Assembly (NCBI GenBank): GCA_017621055.1
Contig: JAGATX010000002.1
Location: 104,941 to 168,940, forward strand
Direction: 5' to 3'
Source of the DNA: Muribaculaceae bacterium
GTDB lineage: Bacteria; Bacteroidota; Bacteroidia; Bacteroidales; Muribaculaceae
DNA length: 64,000 nucleotides
Part shown: piece after piece, positions 35,372 to 44,084 of the stretch
Layout of the letters: the number at the start of each line of letters is the position of its first letter
How positions within the stretch are numbered: position 1 is the first letter of the stretch
The notes under the pieces: generated by a model
Seen by the model: only the letters and a program-made list of their open reading frames with translations
Databases searched by the model: none
What the model was told of the DNA's origin: nothing
Position numbers and translations under genes: made by a program

Positions 35372-36595
35372 ATGGAAACACCGGATAAAAAGATGCTCGA
35401 TTTCATCGCCACTAACGCCGGCGCCGATGTAGCGGCGCTGCGCCTGCGGTATGCGGGCAAGGAATTGGGCTTTGACCTCGATGCGGCCCTCACGCAGATA
35501 GAATGCCGCCGGCGCTACGGGCGCAAACTCCCCGACACTCTTGCCGGCTTCCCCGATTTCTATTTTCCGGACGTCCTGGCGGGCGAGCAGTGCAGTTCGG
35601 ACCGGCTGGCGGCGTGGCATGCGTCGTTGGTTGCCGAAGGGCTGCCGGCGGCCGACCTTACCGCCGGCCTCGGCATCGACGCCCTCCATTGTGCCGCGCG
35701 GGCCTCGGAGGTAGTGGCCGTCGAGCGCCGGCAGGAACTGGCGGAGGTGCTGGAATTCAATGCGGCGCGTCTGCACGTGGACAATATCAAGGCTGTATGC
35801 GGCGATTGCCGCGAGTTTGTGGCTGAGTGCGTTGCGGCGGGGCGTCATTTTGCCACGGTGTTCATCGACCCGGCGCGACGCGATGCCGCCGGTGGCCGTG
35901 TCTACGCGCTCGCCGACTGCAGCCCGTCGGTGGCCGAAATGACCGGAGACCTCGCCGGGATTTGCGACCTGCTGATAATCAAGGCCTCGCCGATGCTCGA
36001 CATCGCCCATACCATCGGGGCGCTTCAGCCGCAACCCAAAGCGGTTATAGCCGTGGGAACCCCTACCGAATGCAAGGAAGTTGTGGTGATAATCGATTTC
36101 AAAGCTCCGGCGCAGAGCGAGACCCTCGTCGAGGCCGTCACCCTGCTTGCCGACGGCACGGCACAGACCTTCAGCTTTCTGCGCAGCGCCGAGAATGCCG
36201 CGGCGTTTGTCGGGGGGGAGCGGCCGATAGCCATCGGCGATTATATCTTCGAGCCGTCGCCGGCGCTGATGAAAGCCGGTGCGTTAAAACTCGTTGCCAA
36301 GGCGTACGGGCTGATGTGTTTCTCGCCGAACACGCGGCTGCTTTACGGCGCCGCTGTGCCGGGCGGTTTTCCCGGCAATGCTTACCGTGTAGAGGAAGTG
36401 CTTCCCTATGCCTCGTCGGTGATAAAGCGCTTTTCGCACCGTTGGCCGGTGGGAGAGGTGGCCGTGCGTAATTTCGATGTCGGCGCCGACGAACTGCGCC
36501 GCCGGTTAGGCGTGCGCGACGGCCGCGACGGCGTGCGTGTCTACGGCATCAAGGACGGCCGAAACCGCCCGCTGCTGATTGTCTGTCGTCAGTAA
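35372..36595 (+). CDS. Class I SAM methyltransferase with THUMP-like domain
   Basis: 407 residues. SAM motif I reads ADLTAGLGIDALHCA, motif IV FIDPARRD, and a C-terminal THUMP-like part contains PGNAYRVEEVLPYASS. The family is found widely in Bacteroidetes and is thought to act on RNA, from domain content only. The DPAR stretch corresponds to the DPPY-type catalytic loop. It overlaps menA convergently by 7 bp. Target nucleotide not inferable. Confidence 0.85.
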   Translation: METPDKKMLDFIATNAGADVAALRLRYAGKELGFDLDAALTQIECRRRYGRKLPDTLAGFPDFYFPDVLAGEQCSSDRLAAWHASLVAEGLPAADLTAGLGIDALHCAARASEVVAVERRQELAEVLEFNAARLHVDNIKAVCGDCREFVAECVAAGRHFATVFIDPARRDAAGGRVYALADCSPSVAEMTGDLAGICDLLIIKASPMLDIAHTIGALQPQPKAVIAVGTPTECKEVVVIIDFKAPAQSETLVEAVTLLADGTAQTFSFLRSAENAAAFVGGERPIAIGDYIFEPSPALMKAGALKLVAKAYGLMCFSPNTRLLYGAAVPGGFPGNAYRVEEVLPYASSVIKRFSHRWPVGEVAVRNFDVGADELRRRLGVRDGRDGVRVYGIKDGRNRPLLIVCRQ

Positions 36596-37530
36596 TAACC
36601 GTTATAAGGGTGCCATTCCGGCTCTTCAGTGACGCCAAGAAGTATGGCCAGAGTCAGACAGTAGCAAAAGCATAGGATTGACGTCGACACCAATACCCAG
36701 TTCAGTTCATGACCCTTGGAATTTTCCAAACTGCGCGACAGCCTGACAAAGGCAATTACGAAGAATAGAGGAATGAATGAAACAGCCTTTGAGTCGACCA
36801 TAACACAATAATATACGCTACCCAATGCTCCCAGCATGCCATTGAAAAGATAGAGGGCTCTCATAGCCGAGGGTCCGAAGACGGTGGCGAGGGTGTGCTT
36901 ATGAGCGCGTTTGTCATCGGGTATATCGCGCGTGTTGTTTACTATCAGCACATTGGCTATCATCATGCCGATGAGGACCGATATGACCACCACCTGCTTC
37001 TGCCATGTTCCGGCCATGACATAATATGTGAGGTTTATGGGCACGATGCCGAAAAAGAAAATCACGGCCACTTCGCCCAGACAGTGGGTGGAGAGGGGGA
37101 ACGGGCCGGCGCTGTATGCGAGGGCGCCCAGAACGATGACGGCACCGGCGGCAATGAGCCACCAACCGCCCCAGTATACCAGCGAGAGACCGAGGAGACA
37201 GGCCGCGGCGAGGGTGCCGTAGACGGCGCGTCGCATGGCTTGAGGCGTGATGTCGCCCTCTGTCACGCCGCGTCGCGGACCCTCGCGACCGGCGGCGTCG
37301 CGACCGGCGCGGTAATCGTAGTATTCGTTTGCGAAATTGGACGCTATCTGGCATAGAAGGGCGAAAATCAGACAGATAACTGCGGGAACAGGTTTGAATA
37401 CTCCGTAATGTAAGCCAAAGCCCCACGCCACAAGAACACCGCCTATCGAAACGGGCAGAGTGCGAAGACGCATGGCCTCTATCCAGGCTTTAAGTGTATT
37501 GGCCGGTGATTTAGAAACTGAGCAAACCAT
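36589..37530 (-). CDS. menA: 1,4-dihydroxy-2-naphthoate polyprenyltransferase
   Basis: Attaches the prenyl tail in menaquinone synthesis at the membrane; 313 residues, about nine helices. Both prenyl-diphosphate motifs of the UbiA family are present: NEYYDYRAGRD and NNTRDIPDDKRAHKHTL. N-terminal WIEAMRLRTLPVS is typical of MenA. Overlaps the Wzi-like gene by none (4 bp gap). Not in a men cluster here, so the rest of the pathway is elsewhere. Confidence 0.94.
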   Translation of the reverse strand: MVCSVSKSPANTLKAWIEAMRLRTLPVSIGGVLVAWGFGLHYGVFKPVPAVICLIFALLCQIASNFANEYYDYRAGRDAAGREGPRRGVTEGDITPQAMRRAVYGTLAAACLLGLSLVYWGGWWLIAAGAVIVLGALAYSAGPFPLSTHCLGEVAVIFFFGIVPINLTYYVMAGTWQKQVVVISVLIGMMIANVLIVNNTRDIPDDKRAHKHTLATVFGPSAMRALYLFNGMLGALGSVYYCVMVDSKAVSFIPLFFVIAFVRLSRSLENSKGHELNWVLVSTSILCFCYCLTLAILLGVTEEPEWHPYNGYY

Positions 37531-37534
37531 TATG

Positions 37535-39049
37535 TCAGAAAGCGAAATTACCGGAATATGAGAGGGAGAGCATGCCGCCGAAGTTATTTCCGCGCAGATT
37601 GCCGCGATCGAAGGCCAGACTGCATTTTACTGAGAGTCCGGGCACGACGGTGGCGGGAGTCCATGCGGCTTCGAGCATTGCCGAGGTGTCGTGGAGTTTG
37701 TGGTATGCGGGCTGACGTCCGCTGCCGCCGGCTTTCTGATAGGAAATCATAGCCCGCCAGCTCCATTCGTCGGCAATGTTGCCGAGAGCGGCGGCATGGA
37801 AGCCGCGCGCGCGGTTGTGCAGGTAGCCGGGATAGCCGTCGAGGTTATAGCGCGGCGACCGGAGGAAGGGTGTGCCTATGCTCATGCCGTAGTTGGCGTA
37901 GGGACCGTAGAAATTGTTGTTGTAGTAGTCGTCGCCGCCGGTGGCATGGCCTTCGATGGTGGTGCCGGGGGCGTCGGTGTGGCTGAAATGCACGTAGCCG
38001 GACTGATTGGTGAAATCGAGGTATTCGAACACCACGCTTTCGAGGATGTTTCCCTGCGGGAGGGTGAGCTGGAGGCCCCACAGGCCATCCCAGCCGTTCT
38101 GCTTGCCTATGCCCGAGCCGTCCTCGAACGGCCATTCGAAGTAAGCGGCCACGGTGGTGCCGGAGGCGAAGCGGTAACGGGCATGGAAGTCCCAGCTGCC
38201 CAGCGAATTGCCCTTGTAGTAATTTTCGCCGCTGCCCTCGTGGGGGAAGAACATGTCCCAGAGGTCGCGCACGTGGAAGCCCCGGTTTTCGGTGGATATG
38301 AGCTCGCCGTGGCGGTAGGTGAGCGATTTGCCGCCGAACATGCCGGCGGTCTGCATGCCGACGGTCACGCTGAAGGGCTGCGAGGGTTTTGTGCGGAAGT
38401 AGCAGCGTTTGTAGGTATAGCACAGGTCATTGGCCAGTACACCTTGGTAATAGTTGAACTGCCGGTTGTCGAAGCCGTCGTCGGTCATGCGTCCGTACAT
38501 TATCTCGCCGTTTATCTGCACCCAGCCGTTGGTAAAGGGAATGTCGACAAAACGGATAAAACCTATCGTGACGCCGGGGATGGGGCGTGCGTTGTTGCTT
38601 CGCACCAGGTCGCCCGACGACAGGCGGCCGTCGACAATGAGTGAGGGCTGCTCTTTCATGCCTCCGAGGATGAATACGCTGCGGTATTTGAGGGCGGCAT
38701 AGAGCTGGATGAGGCGTGCGGGGCTTTGGCGTACTTTAGCGCTCTCGAAAGTGGATGTCGCCGGCTCGTAATATTCATAGTTTGCGGCGGAGCCGTAGCC
38801 CAGCATATATTCCACGCCGTATTCCCAGCTGAGGCGGCGGTCCATTTCCATGTCGCGGTGTGCGAAACCGTCGTGCCATATGCCTTTGCCCTCGGTAATT
38901 CGGCCGCTGTTCCACGAGCCGAGCATATATGGCGCGAAGGTTCCCGACGAGGCGTTGGCCAGGAGCGACACGCTGTAATCGATTGTTTCGCGGGCGACTG
39001 CCGCCAGAGTGCACGCGGCGGCGAGAGAGCAGAGGATAAATCGTAACAT
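37535..39049 (-). CDS. Capsule-assembly Wzi family outer-membrane protein
   Basis: 504 residues: signal peptide (about 1-19), then a long beta-barrel-like sequence rich in Tyr/Trp/Gly, ending in SYSGNFAF with terminal Phe. Recognisable stretches include a central FFPHEGSGENYYKGNSLGSWD region and YANYGMSIGTPFLRS near 400, typical of Bacteroidetes Wzi-like proteins. Wzi holds capsular polysaccharide on the surface in E. coli; here a broader polysaccharide role is possible. Lies 24 bp from the ATPase-DUF4435 gene, on the same strand. Confidence 0.8.
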   Translation of the reverse strand: MLRFILCSLAAACTLAAVARETIDYSVSLLANASSGTFAPYMLGSWNSGRITEGKGIWHDGFAHRDMEMDRRLSWEYGVEYMLGYGSAANYEYYEPATSTFESAKVRQSPARLIQLYAALKYRSVFILGGMKEQPSLIVDGRLSSGDLVRSNNARPIPGVTIGFIRFVDIPFTNGWVQINGEIMYGRMTDDGFDNRQFNYYQGVLANDLCYTYKRCYFRTKPSQPFSVTVGMQTAGMFGGKSLTYRHGELISTENRGFHVRDLWDMFFPHEGSGENYYKGNSLGSWDFHARYRFASGTTVAAYFEWPFEDGSGIGKQNGWDGLWGLQLTLPQGNILESVVFEYLDFTNQSGYVHFSHTDAPGTTIEGHATGGDDYYNNNFYGPYANYGMSIGTPFLRSPRYNLDGYPGYLHNRARGFHAAALGNIADEWSWRAMISYQKAGGSGRQPAYHKLHDTSAMLEAAWTPATVVPGLSVKCSLAFDRGNLRGNNFGGMLSLSYSGNFAF

Positions 39050-39073
39050 AGTCGAAAGAGCTTTTTATATGGT

Positions 39074-40654
39074 TCAGAGAGGCGGCTGACTGTCGGTTTT
39101 GAGGCATCGTCGCACGGCGCGTCGAACATTTGCGGCCTCGTCGTGGTGTGAGCGCAGCAGGGCGATGACGCCTTCGATGTATTCGTCCTTGTTGTGGTAT
39201 CCGCACAGGGGCGCCACGTTGCAGCTGGAGAGCATGCTTTTCTGGTTGAATACGCGGAGCACGCCGGCATAGTCGCCGCTCTGCTCCAGCTTATGGAACT
39301 GCCCGCAGAACTCCTCGTAGATACGCCTCGGCGCCATATCGTCGATAACTTTGAGCAGGTGTTGTTCGAGGGACCCGATGGTGTCGCAGCGGGCGTCCAC
39401 ACGGTATTCCATGGTGCGTTTCACCCGGTGACGTGTGTGCATCAGCGCCTGTGCGCGCAGTTCGGCGCGGAAGAGCGAGAACACGGCCTTGCGCACTTTG
39501 TCGACGGCGCGGCGCCAGTCCTTGCCGTTCGCCCGTGCCATGGCGGCCACCACATCCTCGAGAACGAAGATATTCTCAACTTCGGCGACTTCCGGAACCA
39601 TTATGTTCTTTCGGCGGAGGTAGGCAACCTCCTCGTCGTTGCGGCGGTCGCGGTCCACGATGCCGAAGGAGTCCATCTTATGCAGACTGTTGAGGTCGTT
39701 GAAAGTACGAGTGGCTTCGATAACTCTGTTGCAGCTGCCCAGCGAGCGCACGGTGTAGTCTGGAAAGATAAGAGGGTAGAGGCGGGCGTCGATGCTCGAG
39801 GGCTCGCCTTCTATGAAGAGCACAGGCTTGCGGCTGCCGGCGAGGGTTGCGAAAATCTCGCGGCTGATGCCGCTGTTCTGCGGCAGCAGTTCATAGTCCC
39901 ATTGGCGGCGTCGGGTGTCGCACTCACGGACCCATACTATTGTTGCGCCGTTTCGCGAGGCGGCGAATTCAGGGTCGTGTGTGGTATAACAGAAGGAGCA
40001 GTCGGCACGCAGCGACTCCAGGCGGTTCCACAGGGCTATTGTCAGGGTGGGGTGGAGGAAAATCTCGGGAGAGTCCACGAAGATGACGGCGCCCTTTGGC
40101 GCATAAAGTATGGCGCCGGCATAGAAGAGAACGGCACGCTCGCCGTCGGAGAGCCGCACGGCGCCATAGCGGTCGTCGTCCACAAGCTTGGTGAACAGTA
40201 TCTTGCCGCTGTCGATGAGCACGCGGTTGGTGGGGAATACCTCCTGCCAGAGTTCTATCACGCGGTCGAGGCGTGTGCGTTTCAGTTCGGCGCGCCGTCC
40301 GTCGGCAAGAGCGATTTTATAGCCGATGAGGTTCACCATCTCATCGTGCATCAGCCGGGTGAGAAGAAGCTCGATTAGTGTGGATTTTGGGGCGTGACCC
40401 TCGCCGGCGGCCAGCGCCGGCACGTTCAGCCGGCTTATCAGCGACCCCGATGGTGCGTTCTCGGCAACGTCGGCGCGTGAGTAAAGGGCTGAGAGAGCCG
40501 ACAGCCGCAGCGATGGCGTGGTACCCTCGACAAGCGCGTCGGTGAACCGCGATTTACCGGCGCCGTTGGCACCTATGACAATGAGAGGTTTGCCGGGCGC
40601 TATCTGCGCGGTGCCCTGTTCGCCGGTGCCGTTTGTGGGAAGTCGCAGGTCCAT
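39074..40654 (-). CDS. AAA/ABC-type ATPase fused to DUF4435 (TOPRIM-like) domain
   Basis: 526 residues. The N-terminal half is an ABC-type ATPase: Walker A GANGAGKS at 28-35, signature RLSDGERAVLF, Walker B AVIFVDSPEIFLHP, and a switch His in YTTHDPEF. The second half begins KPVLFIEGEPSSIDARLYP, with a FGIVDRDRR segment; Glu/DxD spacing looks like the TOPRIM-like DUF4435 fold, as in OLD-family nucleases. Cysteine and His follow near the end (LCGYHNKDEY). A nuclease role is inferred from architecture only. ATG at 40654 chosen; the longer open frame overlaps the neighbour. Fourth gene in the GT5-DUF4270 unit. Confidence 0.8.
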   Translation of the reverse strand: MDLRLPTNGTGEQGTAQIAPGKPLIVIGANGAGKSRFTDALVEGTTPSLRLSALSALYSRADVAENAPSGSLISRLNVPALAAGEGHAPKSTLIELLLTRLMHDEMVNLIGYKIALADGRRAELKRTRLDRVIELWQEVFPTNRVLIDSGKILFTKLVDDDRYGAVRLSDGERAVLFYAGAILYAPKGAVIFVDSPEIFLHPTLTIALWNRLESLRADCSFCYTTHDPEFAASRNGATIVWVRECDTRRRQWDYELLPQNSGISREIFATLAGSRKPVLFIEGEPSSIDARLYPLIFPDYTVRSLGSCNRVIEATRTFNDLNSLHKMDSFGIVDRDRRNDEEVAYLRRKNIMVPEVAEVENIFVLEDVVAAMARANGKDWRRAVDKVRKAVFSLFRAELRAQALMHTRHRVKRTMEYRVDARCDTIGSLEQHLLKVIDDMAPRRIYEEFCGQFHKLEQSGDYAGVLRVFNQKSMLSSCNVAPLCGYHNKDEYIEGVIALLRSHHDEAANVRRAVRRCLKTDSQPPL

Positions 40655-40670
40655 GGTACAGCGGCAGCGC

Positions 40671-42035
40671 TCATAGCGAAATCTGGCGCGAGTAAGTGAG
40701 TTGTATCTTGGCGTCGTCGAGGCGCACAATAGCGGCGGCAGGGGTCTGGAAGTAGGGCACTACGTCGCTGACAATATACACCTGCTCGTAGATGGAGGTT
40801 GCGTCGAGCTCGAAGGAGAGCATCACCGGGCACAGACGGAAGGTATAGTCCTCGGCCGTGAGGTCCTCTTTGTCGAGGAGGGGCGACAGGAAGGTTTCGA
40901 GGTTTTTGAACTCGTAGGCTCGACGGGTGCTGTTGTACTGTGCATAGAACGACGTCTTGTTGTCGGGCAGCTTGTTTTCGTCGAAGAAAGCGTCACGATC
41001 CTTTGCGAGCACCATCAACACATATGGAGGCGCGCTGACATCGGGTATGTCGAGGGTATCTACGGGTATCGACAGGCTCAGGTTGTTGAGCACTGTGAGT
41101 TTCGACGAGCCGCGCCTGTAGGCGTCGATGATTTCGGGCACTGGCAGGCGCAGTTCCGTCTCGTAACCGAGAGGAGCCACCAGCATGGGTTTACCTTCGT
41201 TGGCCATGGCCGTTATCGCGGGGTCGAGTTCAACATGGATGATATTGTTGTTCAGTACTTCCGGCGACACGAAGAGATACTCGTACTCCGCGTCGGCGGT
41301 ATCGTTCTTCTGAGTCACGGAGTTGTACGAGATCTTACGCAGGTTCATGGTGATGGTTGTGCGGCCTACCAGGGTGAGGCGTCCCGAACCGAAGCTGTTC
41401 TTGATGTAAACGCCGGGTAACACGTTGTTGGCGAACGCCGCGCCGCTGGCAAAGTCGGCGGGGTTGTCGAGGTAGTGCTGGAGCAGGTTTGCGCCGAACT
41501 CGCGGGGCAGCGGCACAGATACGGAGTATGTATTTGTGGAGCCGGCCATCAGGTTGAAGGAGCGGGCGTTGTAGGTGGTTGTGCCGAGTGCGTCGGAGGG
41601 GTTGTAGTATCCGGCGGGGTCGAAGGCGCTGTTCATCACCTCGGGGAGCTGGCGTGTGAGCGGATATACCGTCACCCCCATGGGGGCGAGGCTGTCGCCG
41701 AGAAAGTCGGTGTTGGCGTAGCGCAGATTGAAGAACACGGAGTCGACGTTGGCGGGGGTGAAGGCGGTGTCGAGTTGCGTGGAGGGCAGCAGCTGAGCAA
41801 CGGCATCGGAACTGATGGTGCCGAAGCCGTCGAGGCGCACCGTTCCTATGAGTTGCGATACTGTTGCGGGACGGATATGGCTGAGTTCCACGGGATTGCC
41901 GCTGACGGTGAATGTCGTGTCGACGATAATTTCAACCTGGTCTTCGAGAAGCGAGGAACCTATCGATGAGGAGTCCCCGCAAGCCGTGAGGACCAGGGCG
42001 GCGAGGGCGTATATGCCTTTGTGGAGTGCTTTCAT
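40671..42035 (-). CDS. DUF4270 family lipoprotein
   Basis: 454 residues. Lipoprotein signal with lipobox LTAC (Cys19), followed by GDSSSIGSSLL. DUF4270 is a Bacteroidetes outer-membrane-associated lipoprotein family of unknown function. Recognised by the N-terminal VELSHIRPATVSQLIGTVRLDGFGTISS region (28 residues near 50-77) and the long beta-rich body. It commonly follows the GT5 starch-synthase-like gene, as here (52 bp). Confidence 0.88.
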   Translation of the reverse strand: MKALHKGIYALAALVLTACGDSSSIGSSLLEDQVEIIVDTTFTVSGNPVELSHIRPATVSQLIGTVRLDGFGTISSDAVAQLLPSTQLDTAFTPANVDSVFFNLRYANTDFLGDSLAPMGVTVYPLTRQLPEVMNSAFDPAGYYNPSDALGTTTYNARSFNLMAGSTNTYSVSVPLPREFGANLLQHYLDNPADFASGAAFANNVLPGVYIKNSFGSGRLTLVGRTTITMNLRKISYNSVTQKNDTADAEYEYLFVSPEVLNNNIIHVELDPAITAMANEGKPMLVAPLGYETELRLPVPEIIDAYRRGSSKLTVLNNLSLSIPVDTLDIPDVSAPPYVLMVLAKDRDAFFDENKLPDNKTSFYAQYNSTRRAYEFKNLETFLSPLLDKEDLTAEDYTFRLCPVMLSFELDATSIYEQVYIVSDVVPYFQTPAAAIVRLDDAKIQLTYSRQISL

Positions 42036-42087
42036 TGCAATGTGATGGAGGGGGTAGGGGTTCTCAGGGCGCTATGCGGCCGGGAAT

Positions 42088-42903
42088 TTAACGATTATTG
42101 TGGAGCAGGCTCTTATAAAGCTCCATATATTGTTGAGGAGTTGTGTCGGCGCTGTATTCAAGCAGGGGTTTGCCAGTGGCGCGCGCATACTCCACCAGCT
42201 GGGGGCTTACATCGTCGGAGCCTATGGTAATAGCGTCGGCATAGTACATGGCCAGCCGGGCGAGGGCATCGTGGTCCACGCCGTCGGCGAGTGCGCCGAG
42301 TTGTTCGTCGGTAAAACCGTCGGCCTTGAGCTTACGCACCATTTCGGCGTTGAGGTTGTTGTCAAAACCTTTGCCTATGAGGGTGAACACTATCTTGGTA
42401 TTTACAAAAACGGGATCGTCGGCAAAGACGGTGCGCAGATACAGGGGTGCCAGCGACGATATCCAGCCTATGCAGTGCACGACCGAAGGCTCCCACCGCA
42501 GTTTCTTGACTGTCTCGGCAGTGCCGCGAACGAAGAAGATGCTGCGTTCGTCGTTGCTCTCGGCGTCGTGTTCGGTGTCGAGCAGGCCCGAGGCATTACG
42601 CATGAAAAAGTCATCGCTGTCGATGAAATATACCTGCAGACGCGAGGGCTGGAGTGTGGCGACTTTTATGAGCAGGGGATGGTCGTTGTCGTCGATAGGT
42701 ATGTTTATGCCTGACAGGCGGATAACCTCATGAAGCTGGTTGCGGCGTTCGTTGATGTTGCCGTATTTGGGCATGAAAGTGCGCACTTCGGCGCCGTTTT
42801 CCTGTGTGGATTGCGAAATGTTTCTGGCAAAGGCACCGAGCGCTGTCTCGGGCACATAGGGCGCGATTTCCTGGGTTATATAGAGAACTTTGTTGACGTC
42901 CAT
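42088..42903 (-). CDS. Glycogen/starch synthase N-terminal (GT5) domain protein
   Basis: 271 residues, only the first Rossmann half of a glycogen synthase (full enzymes are near 480-550). Seen: VLYITQEIAPYVPET, GAEVRTFMPKYGNI, VVHCIGWISSLAPLYLR. The ADP-glucose-binding KxGGL is replaced by ETALGAF and the catalytic C-terminal half is absent, so it may not synthesise glycogen. Bacteroidetes commonly have this one-domain form before DUF4270. The start is ATG 42903; the TTG two codons earlier is unlikely. Confidence 0.87.
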   Translation of the reverse strand: MDVNKVLYITQEIAPYVPETALGAFARNISQSTQENGAEVRTFMPKYGNINERRNQLHEVIRLSGINIPIDDNDHPLLIKVATLQPSRLQVYFIDSDDFFMRNASGLLDTEHDAESNDERSIFFVRGTAETVKKLRWEPSVVHCIGWISSLAPLYLRTVFADDPVFVNTKIVFTLIGKGFDNNLNAEMVRKLKADGFTDEQLGALADGVDHDALARLAMYYADAITIGSDDVSPQLVEYARATGKPLLEYSADTTPQQYMELYKSLLHNNR

Positions 42904-42938
42904 TCTCAAGAGGGAGTGTTACGGTGGTTTTATTTCCG

Positions 42939-42946
42939 CAAAGTTA
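42939..42946 (-). promoter_or_regulatory. -7 box for the GT5-DUF4270-ATPase-Wzi-menA unit
   Basis: TAACTTTG on the minus strand, 35 bp before the ATG. The gap 42904-43091 also holds an opposed + strand box at 43034. Confidence 0.55.
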
Positions 42947-43033
42947 ATGAAAATTTATGAAACACGGACCCTCGGCAGCCTGCGGCGCTGTCGGTTTTTC
43001 ACATTTTTAAGGTTTTGAGAGCCCCGTCACCAC

Positions 43034-43041
43034 TATTTTTG
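43034..43041 (+). promoter_or_regulatory. Orphan + strand -7 box
   Basis: TATTTTTG, perfect TAnnTTTG, but no + strand gene follows; it points at the lipid kinase on the opposite strand. A TTTG lies 16 bp upstream (too close). See findings. Confidence 0.35.
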
Positions 43042-43091
43042 CGCCGTTGCTCATGTATATGAGGATTGGGGAGCGGTTTTGCTGTGAGGTG

Positions 43092-44084
43092 CTAATGGCC
43101 CTTGATCAAGTGGCGACAATGCAGGAACATATCGCGGAAGAAGAGCGACATCGGTGTTATTATCGGTTTGAAGCTTGTTTCCTTCGTTGGTGCGAAGATC
43201 TTGAGCGCTGCGGGGCGGCACTCAATAGAAATGTCGGATGGCATTTCGACGGGGTCGCCGTCGATGTGCGCGGGGCCGCCGTCCTTGCGGTGAATGCGCA
43301 GGCTTGATGTGCGGAATGTATCGATAAGAGCGTTGCGTCCTATGTAACCGGTGATGAAATCCATGCCCAACAGGGCTTGCTGTACCAGATTTCCGGTGTG
43401 CACAATTGTGACGTCGAGTTTGCCGTCGGTGATTGAGGCATTAGGGGCTATGAAGGCGTTGTTACCGTACTGCGAGGCGTTGCATACCACCACGAGAAAG
43501 GCTTTTTCGGCTATCGTACGGCCGTTTGCCTCGATGACATATTCGTCGGGACAGAACCGCACATACTCGTCGAGAGCGCTTATGAGGTAGGTGGTGAGAC
43601 CTCGGCGCCGCGAGCGAGCGAAGCGCTCGCTTACGGCGGCGTCGAAGCCTACGCCGAAGGTGCAGAAGAAGTTGCTGCCGTTGGCAGTGCCGCAGTCGGC
43701 GTCGATAATGTTTCCGTGAGTGAAAATGTTGAGCGAGCGGTCGATATCGACGGGCATACCCAGGTGCCGTGCCAACCCGTTGCCGCTGCCGGCGGGGACG
43801 ATAGCCATAGGCATGTCGGTTCCGAGAAGGCCGCATGCCGCTTCGTTGACGGTGCCGTCGCCGCCGCACACCAGGACGGCATCGTATTTGCCGGCGAGGG
43901 CGGCGTGCCGCGCCAGTTCGGTGGCGTGGCCGGCATGGCGGGTGTTGTATGTATCGATGTCGATGCCCAGTCGCGCGAGTTTTTCTACTACATGCGGCAC
44001 TATCTTAAGCTTCGACACCGTGCCTGATGCGGGGTTGACAATCAGGGCCACGCGCCGGTATTGGTTGTTGTGCCTGTTATTCAC
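43092..44084 (-). CDS. Diacylglycerol kinase-family lipid kinase
   Basis: 330 residues. N-terminal ALIVNPASGT, VCGGDGTVNE (nucleotide loop), and VPAGSGNGLARHL; the C-terminal beta-rich half carries IDGDPVEMPSD. Phosphorylates diacylglycerol or sphingosine-like lipids; Bacteroides members can act on sphingolipids, so the substrate is open. Its start overlaps the GH13 gene by 4 bp. Confidence 0.93.
   Translation of the reverse strand: MNNRHNNQYRRVALIVNPASGTVSKLKIVPHVVEKLARLGIDIDTYNTRHAGHATELARHAALAGKYDAVLVCGGDGTVNEAACGLLGTDMPMAIVPAGSGNGLARHLGMPVDIDRSLNIFTHGNIIDADCGTANGSNFFCTFGVGFDAAVSERFARSRRRGLTTYLISALDEYVRFCPDEYVIEANGRTIAEKAFLVVVCNASQYGNNAFIAPNASITDGKLDVTIVHTGNLVQQALLGMDFITGYIGRNALIDTFRTSSLRIHRKDGGPAHIDGDPVEMPSDISIECRPAALKIFAPTKETSFKPIITPMSLFFRDMFLHCRHLIKGH

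Noticed and set aside
42088-42903. Pseudogene of a full glycogen synthase
   Set aside because: No remnant of the second half follows; the short form is a normal length I know from other Bacteroidetes.
43047-43307. + strand 86-codon frame after the orphan promoter box
   Set aside because: Lies antisense within the lipid kinase; no recognisable protein. I keep only the promoter observation.
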